Counted from the first letter of the stretch, positions 55,105-64,000 are shown. The stretch: 64,000 nucleotides of DNA from Solibacillus cecembensis (GCF_001439635.1 NZ_LMBZ01000003.1:65835-129834); one strand, 5' to 3'. The notes: a model not told the origin generated them from the sequence alone. Numbers and translations are program-made.

Positions 55105-56022
55105 TTAATCACTGGCTTCATTAGTACTTGTAAAATCATCATTGACAATAGCATAGGCAAAATCAGAAAAATCCATATTGTAAGATGGGAGATCCCCTAT
55201 TGCTTCATTTGCCGTATAAATTTGTGCAGCTAATAGTAAGGTATTGCAGTTATTAGGCGAAATTTTTAAGCTACGACAAATTTCATCATGGATGTCTTCG
55301 AGTGCGGGGATTTGATTCGGTTGAAAATTTGCCAGTGCGAGTAAAGCAATTGTCCTGTAGTGACAGTATTTTAAATTTGCTCGAATCGAAAAAATAAGTG
55401 TCGTCAGTTTTTTTACTTGCTGAATCGTATTTTCGCAAAATGTCCCTGTACCAACCGTTAATAAAAGGGCCGTTTGAATGGTTTCTTTACTACGAACAAA
55501 ACCGTCCGTAACAAGCTGGTTATAATATTGCGTGTATGTACTCGCTAGTATGTATGGTTCTTCAGGACGGGTAGCTAAAATGGCGCAATGATGCGTATCA
55601 AGTGAGACAAATTTTAAACTAGGCTGCTGCATCAATTCGTTTAAAAGTACCCGAAGCTTGTCTAATGCCGCATCATTATTTAAATACATCGCAGTAAGAT
55701 AGCTTTGTTCCCCTCGATTAAATTGCTTTGTTAGTGTTTTATAATGTTGAAAAGCTTTAGGGATTTGTTTTGGATCTTTTGCAAAATGCACATAATAAGC
55801 ATGATTTAGTTTGGAGTTGTTGCGTGCAAAATGATACCATTTCGTATGCAATTTAATTTGCCGCTGTACGTTTTCATAATCCTCGTAATAAAAATGAATA
55901 TTACGAACAGTTAATTTGAGCGCCAAATGTTTTGCAAAGTTGTCTGCATCCGAACCGAAATAAAGTTTTATTTTTCCGATATTGTCAAAAAATAATTGTA
56001 ATCGTTCATTCACTTTAATCAC
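55105..56022 (-). CDS. DUF4003-like hypothetical protein
   Basis: The 305-residue soluble, largely helical protein resembles DUF4003 proteins of Bacillales: an N-terminal RNIHFYYEDYENV region, FNRGEQSYLTAMYLNN, and the pattern of alternating helices typical of that family. A cysteine-rich patch (about residues 200-270) is not part of a metal motif that can be recognised. A GAGG-type SD precedes ATG 56022. It is divergent from the ATP-grasp gene. The function of the family is unknown. Confidence 0.6.
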   Translation of the reverse strand: MIKVNERLQLFFDNIGKIKLYFGSDADNFAKHLALKLTVRNIHFYYEDYENVQRQIKLHTKWYHFARNNSKLNHAYYVHFAKDPKQIPKAFQHYKTLTKQFNRGEQSYLTAMYLNNDAALDKLRVLLNELMQQPSLKFVSLDTHHCAILATRPEEPYILASTYTQYYNQLVTDGFVRSKETIQTALLLTVGTGTFCENTIQQVKKLTTLIFSIRANLKYCHYRTIALLALANFQPNQIPALEDIHDEICRSLKISPNNCNTLLLAAQIYTANEAIGDLPSYNMDFSDFAYAIVNDDFTSTNEASD

Positions 56023-56241
56023 CTCTCTAATAAGTACGTTCTAAGCAAGAAGAAGTTTCAGAAAGTTTGCTTTTGTTTTCATAATCAAAGGCATGGGATA
56101 ATTTTCTTACTTGTAAATTAAGGCATAATTCGAAAGAGTATTGTATGATATGTTAATGGACATCCGCTTGGGAAGTCTTCTATTGAATAAGAAAACGTAT
56201 TGCTAGTTAAGCTAGTTGAACATATCGAGAGGAAGAGTTTT

Positions 56242-57456
56242 ATGAGCAAACAACCATTTTTGCCCATCATTGTAGGGACAGATATTAACGCATACAATAT
56301 GGCCATTTCATTTCATGAAGAATATAATATCCGTCCGATTTTAGTAGGAAAAGGTGCACTTCCTTTTACGAATTTAAGTACCATTCCACGTGCGATTGAA
56401 TATGATAAAAAATTGGGTGAACCCGACCAATTTGCGAAGATTTTAATAAGTGTTGCGAAAAAATATGGCGATGAAGCAGACAAGCTTGTATTAATCGGGA
56501 CGAATGATTTATACGTCCGTTTAATTATAGAAAATCGTGCCATTTTGCAAGATTATTTTGTTTTTAACAATATTGATGAAGAGCTAATGGAACATTTACA
56601 GTTAAAATCCAATTTTTATAAACTTTGTGAGCAGCACGGCATTGATATCCCGACAACATATTTTTATGACTGTCGCGTTGACGGTGATTTTACAGGTGAC
56701 ATGATGTATCCGGTCATTATTAAGCCAAGCAATGGAATCGAATATAGTCGCCATCCTTTTGAAGGACAAGCGAAAGTGTTTAAAGTAGAAAGTCGCGAAG
56801 AAGTACAAAAAGTACTTGATATGGTGAAGGCGAGTGGCTATCAAGATGAGCTGATCATACAAGATTTCATTCCTGGTGAAGATACAGCGATGTGGGATTC
56901 CGTTATTTATGTAAGCTCAAAAGGTGAAACACAGCTTGTAACATTTGCACAAGTGGCATTACAGGAACATACGAAAACCGCAATCGGAAACTATACGGCT
57001 GTCCTAACGCGTTACAATGAAGAAGTGATGACAAAGCTACGCGGCTTTTTAGAAGCAGTTGATTACCGCGGATTTGCGAACTTCGACTTAAAATATGATG
57101 AACGAGATGGCAAGTTTAAAGTGTTTGAAGTGAATATTCGCCAAGGTCGCTCAAGCTATTATGTGACGGCAATGGGACATAATATGGCGCGCTATTTTGT
57201 GGACGATTTAATTTTCAATATACCAACGCCATGCACTTATTTAAAAGGAGATTTATTATTCTCGGTCGTTCCGAAAATTGTCTTAAGAAAATTCGTTGAA
57301 GATCCAACTGTTCAAGCGGATATTCAACGACTGATTCGTGAAGGCAAAATGGTGAATCCATTATTTTATAAGCAGGACAAGCATTGTAAACGTAAATTTT
57401 ATTTATTTATGCGCCAAATCAATTACTATAAAAAATATAAAGAAAACGTTTGGTGA
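56242..57456 (+). CDS. ATP-grasp carboxylate-amine ligase, D-aspartate-ligase-like
   Basis: The 404-residue enzyme has an N-terminal Rossmann-like domain and an ATP-grasp fold: YPVIIKPSNGIEYSRHPFEGQAKV, ELIIQDFIPGEDTAMWDSVI, and FKVFEVNIRQGRSSYY with the metal-binding Glu-Asn pair. The same pattern occurs in the D-aspartate ligase that adds the cross-bridge residue to lipid-linked peptidoglycan precursors. Lysinibacillus and Solibacillus have L-Lys to D-Asp or D-Glu cross-bridges, so this could be the bridge ligase, an inference. ATG 56242 follows GAGAGGAAG. It is monocistronic with its own terminator. Confidence 0.8.
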   Translation: MSKQPFLPIIVGTDINAYNMAISFHEEYNIRPILVGKGALPFTNLSTIPRAIEYDKKLGEPDQFAKILISVAKKYGDEADKLVLIGTNDLYVRLIIENRAILQDYFVFNNIDEELMEHLQLKSNFYKLCEQHGIDIPTTYFYDCRVDGDFTGDMMYPVIIKPSNGIEYSRHPFEGQAKVFKVESREEVQKVLDMVKASGYQDELIIQDFIPGEDTAMWDSVIYVSSKGETQLVTFAQVALQEHTKTAIGNYTAVLTRYNEEVMTKLRGFLEAVDYRGFANFDLKYDERDGKFKVFEVNIRQGRSSYYVTAMGHNMARYFVDDLIFNIPTPCTYLKGDLLFSVVPKIVLRKFVEDPTVQADIQRLIREGKMVNPLFYKQDKHCKRKFYLFMRQINYYKKYKENVW

Positions 57457-57461
57457 TGTGG

Positions 57462-57498
57462 AGGCGGCTGGAGCGATTTGTTCCAACCGCCTTTTTGA
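57462..57498 (+). terminator. Terminator of the ATP-grasp gene
   Basis: AGGCGG...TGGA pairs with TCCA...CCGCCT and is followed by T residues. Confidence 0.85.
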
Positions 57499-57538
57499 AT
57501 CTGATATAGTAAAAGAAAAGGTAAAGGGTGGATAAAAA

Positions 57539-57967
57539 ATGACATTACATACATTTAGTTTAACAATCGATTGGCCAGGTGGACGCAATGAAGTAGGCAA
57601 ATTAACAGCACAGCGTTTAGAAACACAAATCTCAATACCGCCAGAAATGGATGGTCCGGGCATTGGCACGAATCCTGATGAGATGCTATTGGGAGCTGCC
57701 GCAACTTGTTATATGATCACACTTGCAGCGATGTTGGAACGAAGTCAAATTGAAGCACAACCTACACTGAAGTCTGAAGGTATTGTTGAAGTGACGAATG
57801 GGGTTTTTACTTACCGTGAAATTCACCATTATATAGAGTTAAACATGTTACAGCAAGACGAAAAGAAGCAACTTATGGCACAACGTTACGCATATAAAGC
57901 AGAGGAAGTTTGTATGATTAGCAAGGCGTTAAGAGGAAATGTGAAGATTGAAGTACACGTATCTTAA
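57539..57967 (+). CDS. OsmC/Ohr-family peroxiredoxin-like protein
   Basis: A 142-residue OsmC-fold protein with the two redox cysteines in GAAATCYMI and AEEVCMISKAL, separated by about 70 residues as in OsmC/Ohr. These reduce organic hydroperoxides. The conserved Arg/Glu near the first Cys are not obviously placed as in Ohr, so it belongs to the OsmC branch rather than Ohr. AAAGGGTGG precedes ATG 57539. The stop codon lies within a perfect inverted repeat. Confidence 0.85.
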   Translation: MTLHTFSLTIDWPGGRNEVGKLTAQRLETQISIPPEMDGPGIGTNPDEMLLGAAATCYMITLAAMLERSQIEAQPTLKSEGIVEVTNGVFTYREIHHYIELNMLQQDEKKQLMAQRYAYKAEEVCMISKALRGNVKIEVHVS

Positions 57968-57994
57968 TTCAGCAAAAAAACCGCTGAATTAAGA
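57962..57994. repeat. Perfect inverted repeat spanning the OsmC stop codon
   Basis: TCTTAATTCAGC (57962-57973) and GCTGAATTAAGA (57983-57994) form a 12-bp stem around AAAAAAACC. There is no T-run after it on the plus strand. It may control readthrough to, or translation of, the UbiB-like gene 40 nt away. Confidence 0.55.
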
Positions 57995-58033
57995 TAATGC
58001 CCCGGCGGATTAGTGAAATAGGAGGTCGAATGG

Positions 58034-60031
58034 ATGCATGCTCTAATAATTATTTTACAATTAGTTATTGCTTCAATACTCGTTTTTTTTATTAGTGGGC
58101 GTTTAATCGGCTCCCAAGTGAATTTAGGGAAGCGTATTTTCTCAGTTGCGATCAGTGTGATTTTTACGAGCTTCATCTTTTGGTATACGTATTTACGTGG
58201 TACAAGCTTTTTTGAAGATGGTATCATTTCAAACTTAACGAATATCGTAACGCTCCTTTGGTTTGGTGGGATGCTTCTTATTTCAATGCTACTTTACTTG
58301 TTTTTTGAACTGTTTGACCCAATTGAAATTAATGACAACGGGGCACCTGTAGGACGCCGCTCTAGTGTGAAGACACTGTTTATTTATTGGCGTCGTCAAA
58401 AACGTCTAAGTCAAGTTGTCCGTATTGCGATGAAAAATGGCGTGACGCGCACGGTGAAATATGCTCGTTCGCGTGAAGATGAACGCGAATTAGCAATTGC
58501 TTTGCGCGATACGCTGGAGCAATGCGGTGGGATTTTCGTTAAGTTTGGTCAAGTTCTTTCTACTCGAAAAGAGCTGCTATCCCCAGTATTCATTGAGGAA
58601 CTTGAAAAATTGCAACAACATGTGCGTCCACTTTCAAAAGAGCAAGTAGACGAAATTTTGAAGAAAAATTTAAAAGGTGAAGTTAGTCAAATCTTTTCCT
58701 ACTTTAGTGAGGAACCATTAGCATCAGCATCAATTGGCCAAGTGCATAAAGCGATTTTACGTGATACTAACGAACCTGTTGCTGTAAAATTATTGCGCCC
58801 AGATGTGAAAAATATTATGAATGAAGATTTAGGCATTTTAATGGAGTTTGCCAGTTGGATTTCAAGTAAATCACAGTGGGCGGAAAGCTTAGGGTTTTTA
58901 GAGTTAGCAAAAGGTTTTAGCGTAGCTTTAAGTGAAGAAATCGATTTTACGATTGAAGCGCGGAATATGGAACAAATGATGACGATTGTTCGAAATGAAA
59001 AAAATGATGTAAAAATACCAAAAGTGTATCATCGTTATAGCAATGCAAACGTTCTTGTTATGGAATATATAAAAGGGAAGTCAGTAGCCATTGCGCATGA
59101 TATTTATGAAGCGCAGCAAGTTGATCACCGTCAATTTGCGCAAACATTATTATTTTCTTTTCTAGAGCAGGCACTCGTTTCAGGAATTTTTCATGCGGAC
59201 CCACATCCGGGAAATATTTATATTGAGCAGCATACAGGAAAGCTGACGATGCTTGATTTTGGCGCGGTTGGTCGCCTTGCAGAACCGCAGCAAGAAGGGT
59301 TGAAATATTTTTTAGTCGGCATTTATCAAAATGATGCGCCACTCGTTGTAGATGGTGTAAGATTGCTCGTTGAAAATACAGAAGATATTAATCGCATTGA
59401 AATGGAGCAGGCAATTAGTCAAATCTTACTGAAAATAAATTACGTATCTCGAATACCGACAGATGTATTAATTTATTCTATTTTTTCAGTTGTCCGTGAA
59501 TTTGGATTGCATTTTTATCCAGCGGTTAATGTTGCGTTACGTGCGGTTGTGACGTTAGATGGTACATTATCCATCATTGATCCCGATTTTGAAATATTTA
59601 CAGAGGCAAAGGAATTTTCAAATGATTATTTAAAAACGAGCTTTACAAAACCATTTACGGAACCTCGTGCTACAATAGCGTTTATCGAAGAGGAATTAGC
59701 CATCCTGTTACCGAATATCCGCAAAATTCCAAGACGTATTGATCAGCTTGTGAAGAAAGTCGAAAGCGGGAAAATTATTTTACATCACGATATTTTTTCC
59801 GATAAGGCAAATTCCTTATTCATTAGCCAACTTTTCTCACGCCTCGTCTTATTATTAGTTGGAATTACCTTTGGAATAATTTCGGTCGCACTATTAGCAA
59901 TCTCCCAGTTTATGCAATCTAGCTTTGCGGTCTACTTAAATGCGGTCGCTTATTTAGGCTTATTTTTATGCGCGATATTATTAGTTCGACTATCCATACA
60001 AGCAATAAGAGATATGAAACGAATGAAATAA
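58034..60031 (+). CDS. ABC1/UbiB-family atypical kinase with extra N-terminal membrane helices
   Basis: The 665-residue protein has about three membrane helices at the N-terminus (residues 1-90) and two at the C-terminus around a UbiB/ABC1 kinase-like domain: KFGQVLSTRKELL (K170), EEIDFTIEARN, FHADPHPGN (D389) and LDFG (D408). The A-rich nucleotide loop and KxGQ motif define UbiB/Coq8 proteins, ATP-dependent factors for isoprenoid quinone pathways. The N-terminal membrane extension is unusual relative to E. coli UbiB. GGAGGTCGAATGG overlaps the start, ATG 58034. Confidence 0.87.
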   Translation: MHALIIILQLVIASILVFFISGRLIGSQVNLGKRIFSVAISVIFTSFIFWYTYLRGTSFFEDGIISNLTNIVTLLWFGGMLLISMLLYLFFELFDPIEINDNGAPVGRRSSVKTLFIYWRRQKRLSQVVRIAMKNGVTRTVKYARSREDERELAIALRDTLEQCGGIFVKFGQVLSTRKELLSPVFIEELEKLQQHVRPLSKEQVDEILKKNLKGEVSQIFSYFSEEPLASASIGQVHKAILRDTNEPVAVKLLRPDVKNIMNEDLGILMEFASWISSKSQWAESLGFLELAKGFSVALSEEIDFTIEARNMEQMMTIVRNEKNDVKIPKVYHRYSNANVLVMEYIKGKSVAIAHDIYEAQQVDHRQFAQTLLFSFLEQALVSGIFHADPHPGNIYIEQHTGKLTMLDFGAVGRLAEPQQEGLKYFLVGIYQNDAPLVVDGVRLLVENTEDINRIEMEQAISQILLKINYVSRIPTDVLIYSIFSVVREFGLHFYPAVNVALRAVVTLDGTLSIIDPDFEIFTEAKEFSNDYLKTSFTKPFTEPRATIAFIEEELAILLPNIRKIPRRIDQLVKKVESGKIILHHDIFSDKANSLFISQLFSRLVLLLVGITFGIISVALLAISQFMQSSFAVYLNAVAYLGLFLCAILLVRLSIQAIRDMKRMK

Positions 60032-60042
60032 ATTGAATGGAA

Positions 60043-60079
60043 AAGGACATTTGGAGCATTTATCTAAATGTCTTTTTTT
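60043..60079 (+). terminator. Terminator of the UbiB-like gene
   Basis: GGACATTT and AAATGTC form a stem that runs directly into a T-run. The rest of 60080-60321 is AT-rich with no recognisable element. Confidence 0.75.
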
Positions 60080-60321
60080 GTGGTGAAAAATTCGAAACTT
60101 CACTATGCTAAAATACTAAATTGATGATTCGTTAATAGGTTAATGAATTAGATGAAGTATATAAAAATGTGTTATTAAGCATATAAAATAACGATTTTAG
60201 AGAATAAATTAATATTTCTAGTGAAAATCGAATAAAGTACTAGAAAAATCTAACTATTTGTACAATAATAAAATAAACTAAGTTCATTAACAAAATACGG
60301 CAATAAAAGGGGACGGAATAC

Positions 60322-61803
60322 ATGATTCAATTAAACGGTGAAAGATTATCAATGGGGCAGCTAGAAGAAATTTTATACAAGCATGAAAAAGTTGAAATCG
60401 GTCAAGAAGCGATGGATAAGGTGCAAAAAAGCCGACAAGCCGTTGAACGAATTGTGCAGCAGGAAAAAACAGTGTACGGTATTAATACTGGCTTTGGCAA
60501 ATTTAGTGATGTCAAAATAGCAGAACATGAAGTAGGTACTTTGCAATTAAATTTAATTCGCTCACATGCATGCGGTTTTGGCGATCCATTTCCTGAAATT
60601 GTTTCAAGAGCGATGATGGTACTGCGATTAAATGCTTTATTAAAAGGGTTATCAGGTATTCGTTTAGAGGTGCTTGAACGTTTAGTATGGATGATCAATG
60701 AAAAAGTGCATCCAATTATTCCACAGCAAGGTTCATTAGGGGCATCTGGAGATTTAGCGCCATTATCGCATTTAGTGCTCGCGATTATTGGGGAAGGGGA
60801 AGTTTGGGTTAAAGGGGAAGTTCGTCCTTCAGATGAAGTGTTTAATGAACATCAATTACCACAAATTAAATTACAAGCGAAGGAAGGGCTTGCTTTAATT
60901 AATGGTACACAAGCGATGACCGCACAAGGTGTTGTGAATTATATTGAAGCCGAAAAGTTAGCATATGCAAGTGAATGGATTGCTGCGATGACGATGGAAT
61001 CTTTATATGGCATTATTGATGCATTCCATCCAGCTGTGCATGAAGCAAGAGGGATGCAGGAGCAAATGGACGTTGCAAAACGTATGCGTGAATGGCTAGA
61101 AGGCAGTCAGCTCATTACGCACCAAGGGGAAAAACGAGTGCAAGATCCATATTCACTGCGTTGTATTCCACAAATTCACGGAGCGAGCTGGCAAGTGCTG
61201 AATTATGTAAAGGAAAAGTTAGAGCTTGAAATGAATGCGGCTACGGATAATCCACTTATTTTTGAAGAGGGGGAAGTCGTTATTTCGGGTGGTAACTTCC
61301 ACGGTCAGCCGATTGCTTTTGCCATGGACTTTATGAAAATTGGTGTGGCGGAACTAGCGAATGTTTCAGAACGTCGAATTGAGCGTTTAGTCAATCCATC
61401 GTTAAGTGAAGGGTTACCAGCTTTTTTAAGTGCAAATCCAGGGTTAGAATCCGGAGCAATGATTTTACAGTACAGTGCAGCAAGCCTAGTGTCAGAAAAT
61501 AAAACATTAGCACACCCAGCTTCTGTCGATTCGATTCCATCTTCTGCAAATCAGGAAGATCATGTGAGTATGGGAACGACGGGGGCACGTCATGCACGAA
61601 TGATTATTGCCAATGTACGCCACGTATTAGCTATTGAAGCATTTTGTGCGGCTCAAGCAGTAGAATACCGCGATGCACAAAAAATGTCACCAAAGCTTTA
61701 TGAAAAATGGCAGGAGCTCCGAGCAATTGCGCCGAGCATGACAGAGGATCGTATTTTTAGTAAAGATATTAATAAAATTGCTGCTTATTTGTTACCTCAT
61801 TGA
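60322..61803 (+). CDS. hutH: Histidine ammonia-lyase
   Basis: The 493-residue enzyme removes ammonia from L-histidine to give urocanate. It contains [15 protein letters not shown]; residues A141-S142-G143 cyclise to the MIO prosthetic group. Other family elements are [18 protein letters not shown] and [11 protein letters not shown]. It is complete and of normal length. Other hut genes (hutU, hutI, hutG) are absent from the neighbourhood and no HutP gene is seen, so the pathway is split or partial. GGGGACGG lies upstream of ATG 60322. Confidence 0.95.
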   Translation: MIQLNGERLSMGQLEEILYKHEKVEIGQEAMDKVQKSRQAVERIVQQEKTVYGINTGFGKFSDVKIAEHEVGTLQLNLIRSHACGFGDPFPEIVSRAMMVLRLNALLKGLSGIRLEVLERLVWMINEKVHPIIPQQGSLGASGDLAPLSHLVLAIIGEGEVWVKGEVRPSDEVFNEHQLPQIKLQAKEGLALINGTQAMTAQGVVNYIEAEKLAYASEWIAAMTMESLYGIIDAFHPAVHEARGMQEQMDVAKRMREWLEGSQLITHQGEKRVQDPYSLRCIPQIHGASWQVLNYVKEKLELEMNAATDNPLIFEEGEVVISGGNFHGQPIAFAMDFMKIGVAELANVSERRIERLVNPSLSEGLPAFLSANPGLESGAMILQYSAASLVSENKTLAHPASVDSIPSSANQEDHVSMGTTGARHARMIIANVRHVLAIEAFCAAQAVEYRDAQKMSPKLYEKWQELRAIAPSMTEDRIFSKDINKIAAYLLPH

Positions 61804-61896
61804 TTGGATAGAGTGAACGTCATTAAGCTTCAATCGCCTTCTCAATGATAACTTTTGTTATAATAGGTTTTTGTAACAAAGAGAGGACGTTTAGTT

Positions 61897-62772
61897 ATGA
61901 CAAAACCACATTTATTAATAGTTGACGGGATGGCCCTGTTATTCCGTTCGTATTTTGCATCAGCAGCAATGAATCAATTTATTAGATTAGAAGACGGAAC
62001 TCCTTCTAATGGCGTTCAAGGATTTGCCCGCCATGTGTTAACGGCTCAAAATTTGATGAAACCTACGCATTTAGCAGTTTGTTGGGATATGGGAGCACAT
62101 ACATTCCGCAATGATTTATTTGATGGCTATAAAGCGAATCGCCCTGCACCACCAGAAGAAATGTTGCCACAATTTGATATGGCTAAAGATGTTTCACAAA
62201 TGATTGGTTGGCAAAACTTTGGTGTTAAAGGACTTGAAGCAGATGATTTAATTGGCTCAATGATTGAGAAATGGAAAGACGATGCCCAAATTACGGTTGT
62301 AAGTGGTGATAAAGATTTATTGCAGTTATTAAACCCGACAACAACAATTGCATTTACGAAGAAGGGGTATACTGAATATGATGTGTATACAGAAGCCCGA
62401 TTTGTCGAGGAATATGGGATTGCGCCAAAGCAATTTGCCGAGGTGAAGGCGTTTATGGGCGATTCGAGTGACGGCTATCCAGGAGTAAAAGGTATTGGCC
62501 CTAAAACCGCATTACAACTCATTCAAAATCATGGTTCAATTGACGAGGTTTTAGCCGCATTGCCAACATTAAAGCCAGGTCAAAGAAGTAAAATTAGTGA
62601 AAATGAAGAAATGCTTCGTTTATCCCATCAATTGGCTACGATCAATTGTGAAGCGCCAATTTCAGTGGATTTAGAAGCATTACTGTTAGAAAATTATTCA
62701 CCTGCAACATTTGAATTACTTGAGCAAGAAGGATTTCGTCTTATCGCGAAACATGCACGTTCGTTATATTAA
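61897..62772 (+). CDS. ypcP: 5'-3' exonuclease of the YpcP/ExoIX (FEN) family
   Basis: The 291-residue nuclease matches the free-standing 5'-nuclease YpcP, homologous to the N-terminal domain of DNA polymerase I. Metal-ligand acids are seen in VDGMALLFRS, WDMGAHTFRNDLF, EADDLIGS and VSGDKDLLQLL, followed by the helix-hairpin-helix GIGPKTALQLI. It removes RNA primers or flaps. AGAGAGG precedes ATG 61897. It ends at a strong terminator. Confidence 0.92.
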   Translation: MTKPHLLIVDGMALLFRSYFASAAMNQFIRLEDGTPSNGVQGFARHVLTAQNLMKPTHLAVCWDMGAHTFRNDLFDGYKANRPAPPEEMLPQFDMAKDVSQMIGWQNFGVKGLEADDLIGSMIEKWKDDAQITVVSGDKDLLQLLNPTTTIAFTKKGYTEYDVYTEARFVEEYGIAPKQFAEVKAFMGDSSDGYPGVKGIGPKTALQLIQNHGSIDEVLAALPTLKPGQRSKISENEEMLRLSHQLATINCEAPISVDLEALLLENYSPATFELLEQEGFRLIAKHARSLY

Positions 62773-62776
62773 GGAA

Positions 62777-62806
62777 AAAGAGACCAACCAAGTTGGTCTC
62801 TTTTAT
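62777..62806 (+). terminator. Terminator of ypcP
   Basis: AAAGAGACCAAC and GTTGGTCTCTTT form a perfect 12-bp stem with a 3-nt loop, then T residues. It overlaps the 3' end of the convergent gerC-like gene. Confidence 0.88.
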
Positions 62807-63945
62807 CGTGGTATTTCAATCGTTCTTTTCCCAATTGTTTGGACAACTTCCACATTGAGGTTTCGTATGGAATTTTCCGTTAAGGGGACTTTTCCTTCTT
62901 GCTCAATATTTTTCCACTCACGTAAATGATTTCGGTAGACGGTTTCGGATAGACGATAAACATCGGCTTGAATTTTGATACCCGCTTCATATGTTCTTTT
63001 AATTTCTTCTTTTACCGATTTTTCAATATTTTCAATGAGTTTTTTATTTTGCGCTTTGTCGATCGTTTCAGTTATTTGTACAATTAATTTGACATCAATA
63101 TCAAATTGAATCGGGTTTTCTGAAATAACGGCACGAATTTTAGTATCTACATTTTCAATAACGACTGTTACAGCAGGATCGCCGAATCCCTCAATTTGAA
63201 GTGTCAATTCACTGCGTCTAGTATCGCTTGTCATAAATTGCATCCCTTTGACATCCTGCTCGAGAAGAAAGCCCAATAAGCCCTCATTCTCCGAAACAAT
63301 GCCAACGCCTGTAACGGAATAGACAGTATCCTTTTCTTTTTTTGTTATCCAATTTTTCGAATCTTCTACATAAGGTATTATTGCTTCGTGACTCGGTTCA
63401 TCTAAATAAAGTAATACTTCTCGAATGTTCATCGGCTCGATTAGTGAGGATTGACTATATGAATTTAAAGGGTCAGATAACTTCGATAAGGTAATGGCTT
63501 TATTAAGAATTGGTGACGTCAACATAAGTTCTTCCAACGGGGTTTTTGTTACATATACCCAGGCGTTATAACGTAATTCTCGGTATTTAATTAAAGTATT
63601 AATGATATTTCTTATTTTGTTTTCTTTCGCGACGTTTTCCGAGAAAATGACATACGTTAAATGTCCAAAAAATAAGCGCTCGTCCATTGTTTTATATAAA
63701 TTAAAAAAGGCTTCATTAAATGTTCTTCCTCTTGCAATTCCAACCTCAATCTGAATTGCATCGGAGTTTGAGGGCTGCTCGGATTTTGCGATATTTGTAA
63801 AATCGATAATTTGAGCATAGATTTCATATTCTCCATCTACAAAATCGAAAGCTATCCCATGAAGATAATACATTCGCTCAGGTTGATTTGTGTCCCAACA
63901 ACCAGCTAAAAGTAAAAGAGGTAAGAAAAAAAGATACTTTTTCAT
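62803..63945 (-). CDS. Ger(x)C-family spore germination lipoprotein
   Basis: The 380-residue protein begins with a lipoprotein signal peptide, lipobox LLAGC with the modified Cys16, followed by the family-specific WDTNQPERM. The body carries Ger(x)C features: FFGHLTYVIFSE, a region of amphipathic strands, and the C-terminal ISENPIQFDIDVKLIV and KIQADVYRLSETVYR segments. It is the C subunit of a nutrient germinant receptor in the spore inner membrane. Its ATG overlaps the stop of the upstream gene (ATGA), typical of translational coupling within ger operons. Confidence 0.92.
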   Translation of the reverse strand: MKKYLFFLPLLLLAGCWDTNQPERMYYLHGIAFDFVDGEYEIYAQIIDFTNIAKSEQPSNSDAIQIEVGIARGRTFNEAFFNLYKTMDERLFFGHLTYVIFSENVAKENKIRNIINTLIKYRELRYNAWVYVTKTPLEELMLTSPILNKAITLSKLSDPLNSYSQSSLIEPMNIREVLLYLDEPSHEAIIPYVEDSKNWITKKEKDTVYSVTGVGIVSENEGLLGFLLEQDVKGMQFMTSDTRRSELTLQIEGFGDPAVTVVIENVDTKIRAVISENPIQFDIDVKLIVQITETIDKAQNKKLIENIEKSVKEEIKRTYEAGIKIQADVYRLSETVYRNHLREWKNIEQEGKVPLTENSIRNLNVEVVQTIGKRTIEIPR

Positions 63946-64000
63946 TTGTTTCCTTCTTTCGTTTTATCCTGCGGTTTTAACATGGCAGGACGTTCTTTAA
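63942..64000 (-). CDS. 3' end of a GerA-type germination receptor subunit gene (partial)
   Basis: The last 18 codons read ...KERPAMLKPQDKTKEGNK and end in TGA overlapping the ATG of the Ger(x)C gene. A basic, Pro-rich tail with RP..LKPQD is typical of the C-terminus of the GerA (A subunit) family. Only the end is visible, so the assignment rests mainly on position and this short tail. Confidence 0.6.
   Translation of the reverse strand, partial: KERPAMLKPQDKTKEGNK

Noticed and set aside
1..64000. CRISPR arrays, rRNA, tRNA and intact insertion sequences
   Set aside because: No regularly spaced direct repeats, no cloverleaf-like or rRNA-like segments, and no transposase motifs with flanking inverted repeats were seen.

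Overview
The window is AT-rich Gram-positive DNA, almost certainly from an endospore-forming member of the Bacillales. Start codons are preceded by strong Shine-Dalgarno sequences, and most genes end in compact hairpin-plus-T-run terminators. Sporulation and germination genes are present: a YjcZ-like protein, a Ger(x)C lipoprotein and the tail of a GerA-type protein. A D-aspartate-ligase-like ATP-grasp enzyme and two giant kinase/ATPase/histidine-kinase proteins point, by inference only, to the Lysinibacillus/Solibacillus group. No rRNA, tRNA, CRISPR array, intact prophage or insertion sequence was seen.

Layout. 1-3.1 kb: a secreted M60-like metallopeptidase with two discoidin domains (cut by the window edge) behind a cyclic-di-GMP-I riboswitch with its own terminator, then a small surface-type hypothetical protein. 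3.5-9 kb: 23S rRNA methyltransferase RlmCD, a small methyltransferase, a histidine-kinase remnant, and a LysR regulator divergent from two short-chain dehydrogenases. 9.1-14.3 kb: a giant pseudokinase/degenerate-ATPase/GAF/histidine kinase. 14.5-21 kb: YjcZ-like protein, YfiT-like transferase, a methyl-accepting chemotaxis protein with a sigma-D promoter, a DUF3298 protein, and a second LysR divergent from an MFS transporter. 21.2-25.6 kb: a probable copper operon (histidine kinase, response regulator, DsbD/CcdA-like membrane protein, multicopper oxidase lipoprotein). 25.8-31.9 kb: TetR plus alpha/beta hydrolase sharing an operator-like motif, a prolyl-4-hydroxylase-like oxygenase, a xenobiotic acetyltransferase behind a leader peptide and SD-masking hairpin, a fatty acid hydroxylase, and a second chemotaxis protein. 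32.1-38.6 kb: a YceG/TerD stress cluster followed by two small zinc-ribbon ORFs and an overlapping AAA-ATPase/TOPRIM-like gene pair that looks like a defence module. 38.7-44.8 kb: HAD phosphatase, SDR, a SWIM/SNF2 helicase, an esterase and a small membrane protein. 44.9-51.7 kb: an HD-GYP protein in one operon with a second giant sensor kinase. 52-64 kb: SstT, a TerB-like/beta-helix fusion, a DUF4003-like protein, the ATP-grasp ligase, OsmC, a UbiB-like kinase, HutH, the YpcP exonuclease, and the end of a germination receptor operon.

Themes. Cyclic-di-GMP appears twice: the riboswitch at the left end and the HD-GYP phosphodiesterase next to the second giant kinase. The two giant kinases are paralogues; one keeps an intact ATPase core and the other has lost its Walker motifs, and both have eroded Ser/Thr-kinase catalytic motifs. 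The best candidates for new biology are the riboswitch-controlled metallopeptidase, the leader-peptide attenuator of the acetyltransferase, the ATPase/TOPRIM pair, the giant kinase pair, and the cytosolic TerB/beta-helix protein.
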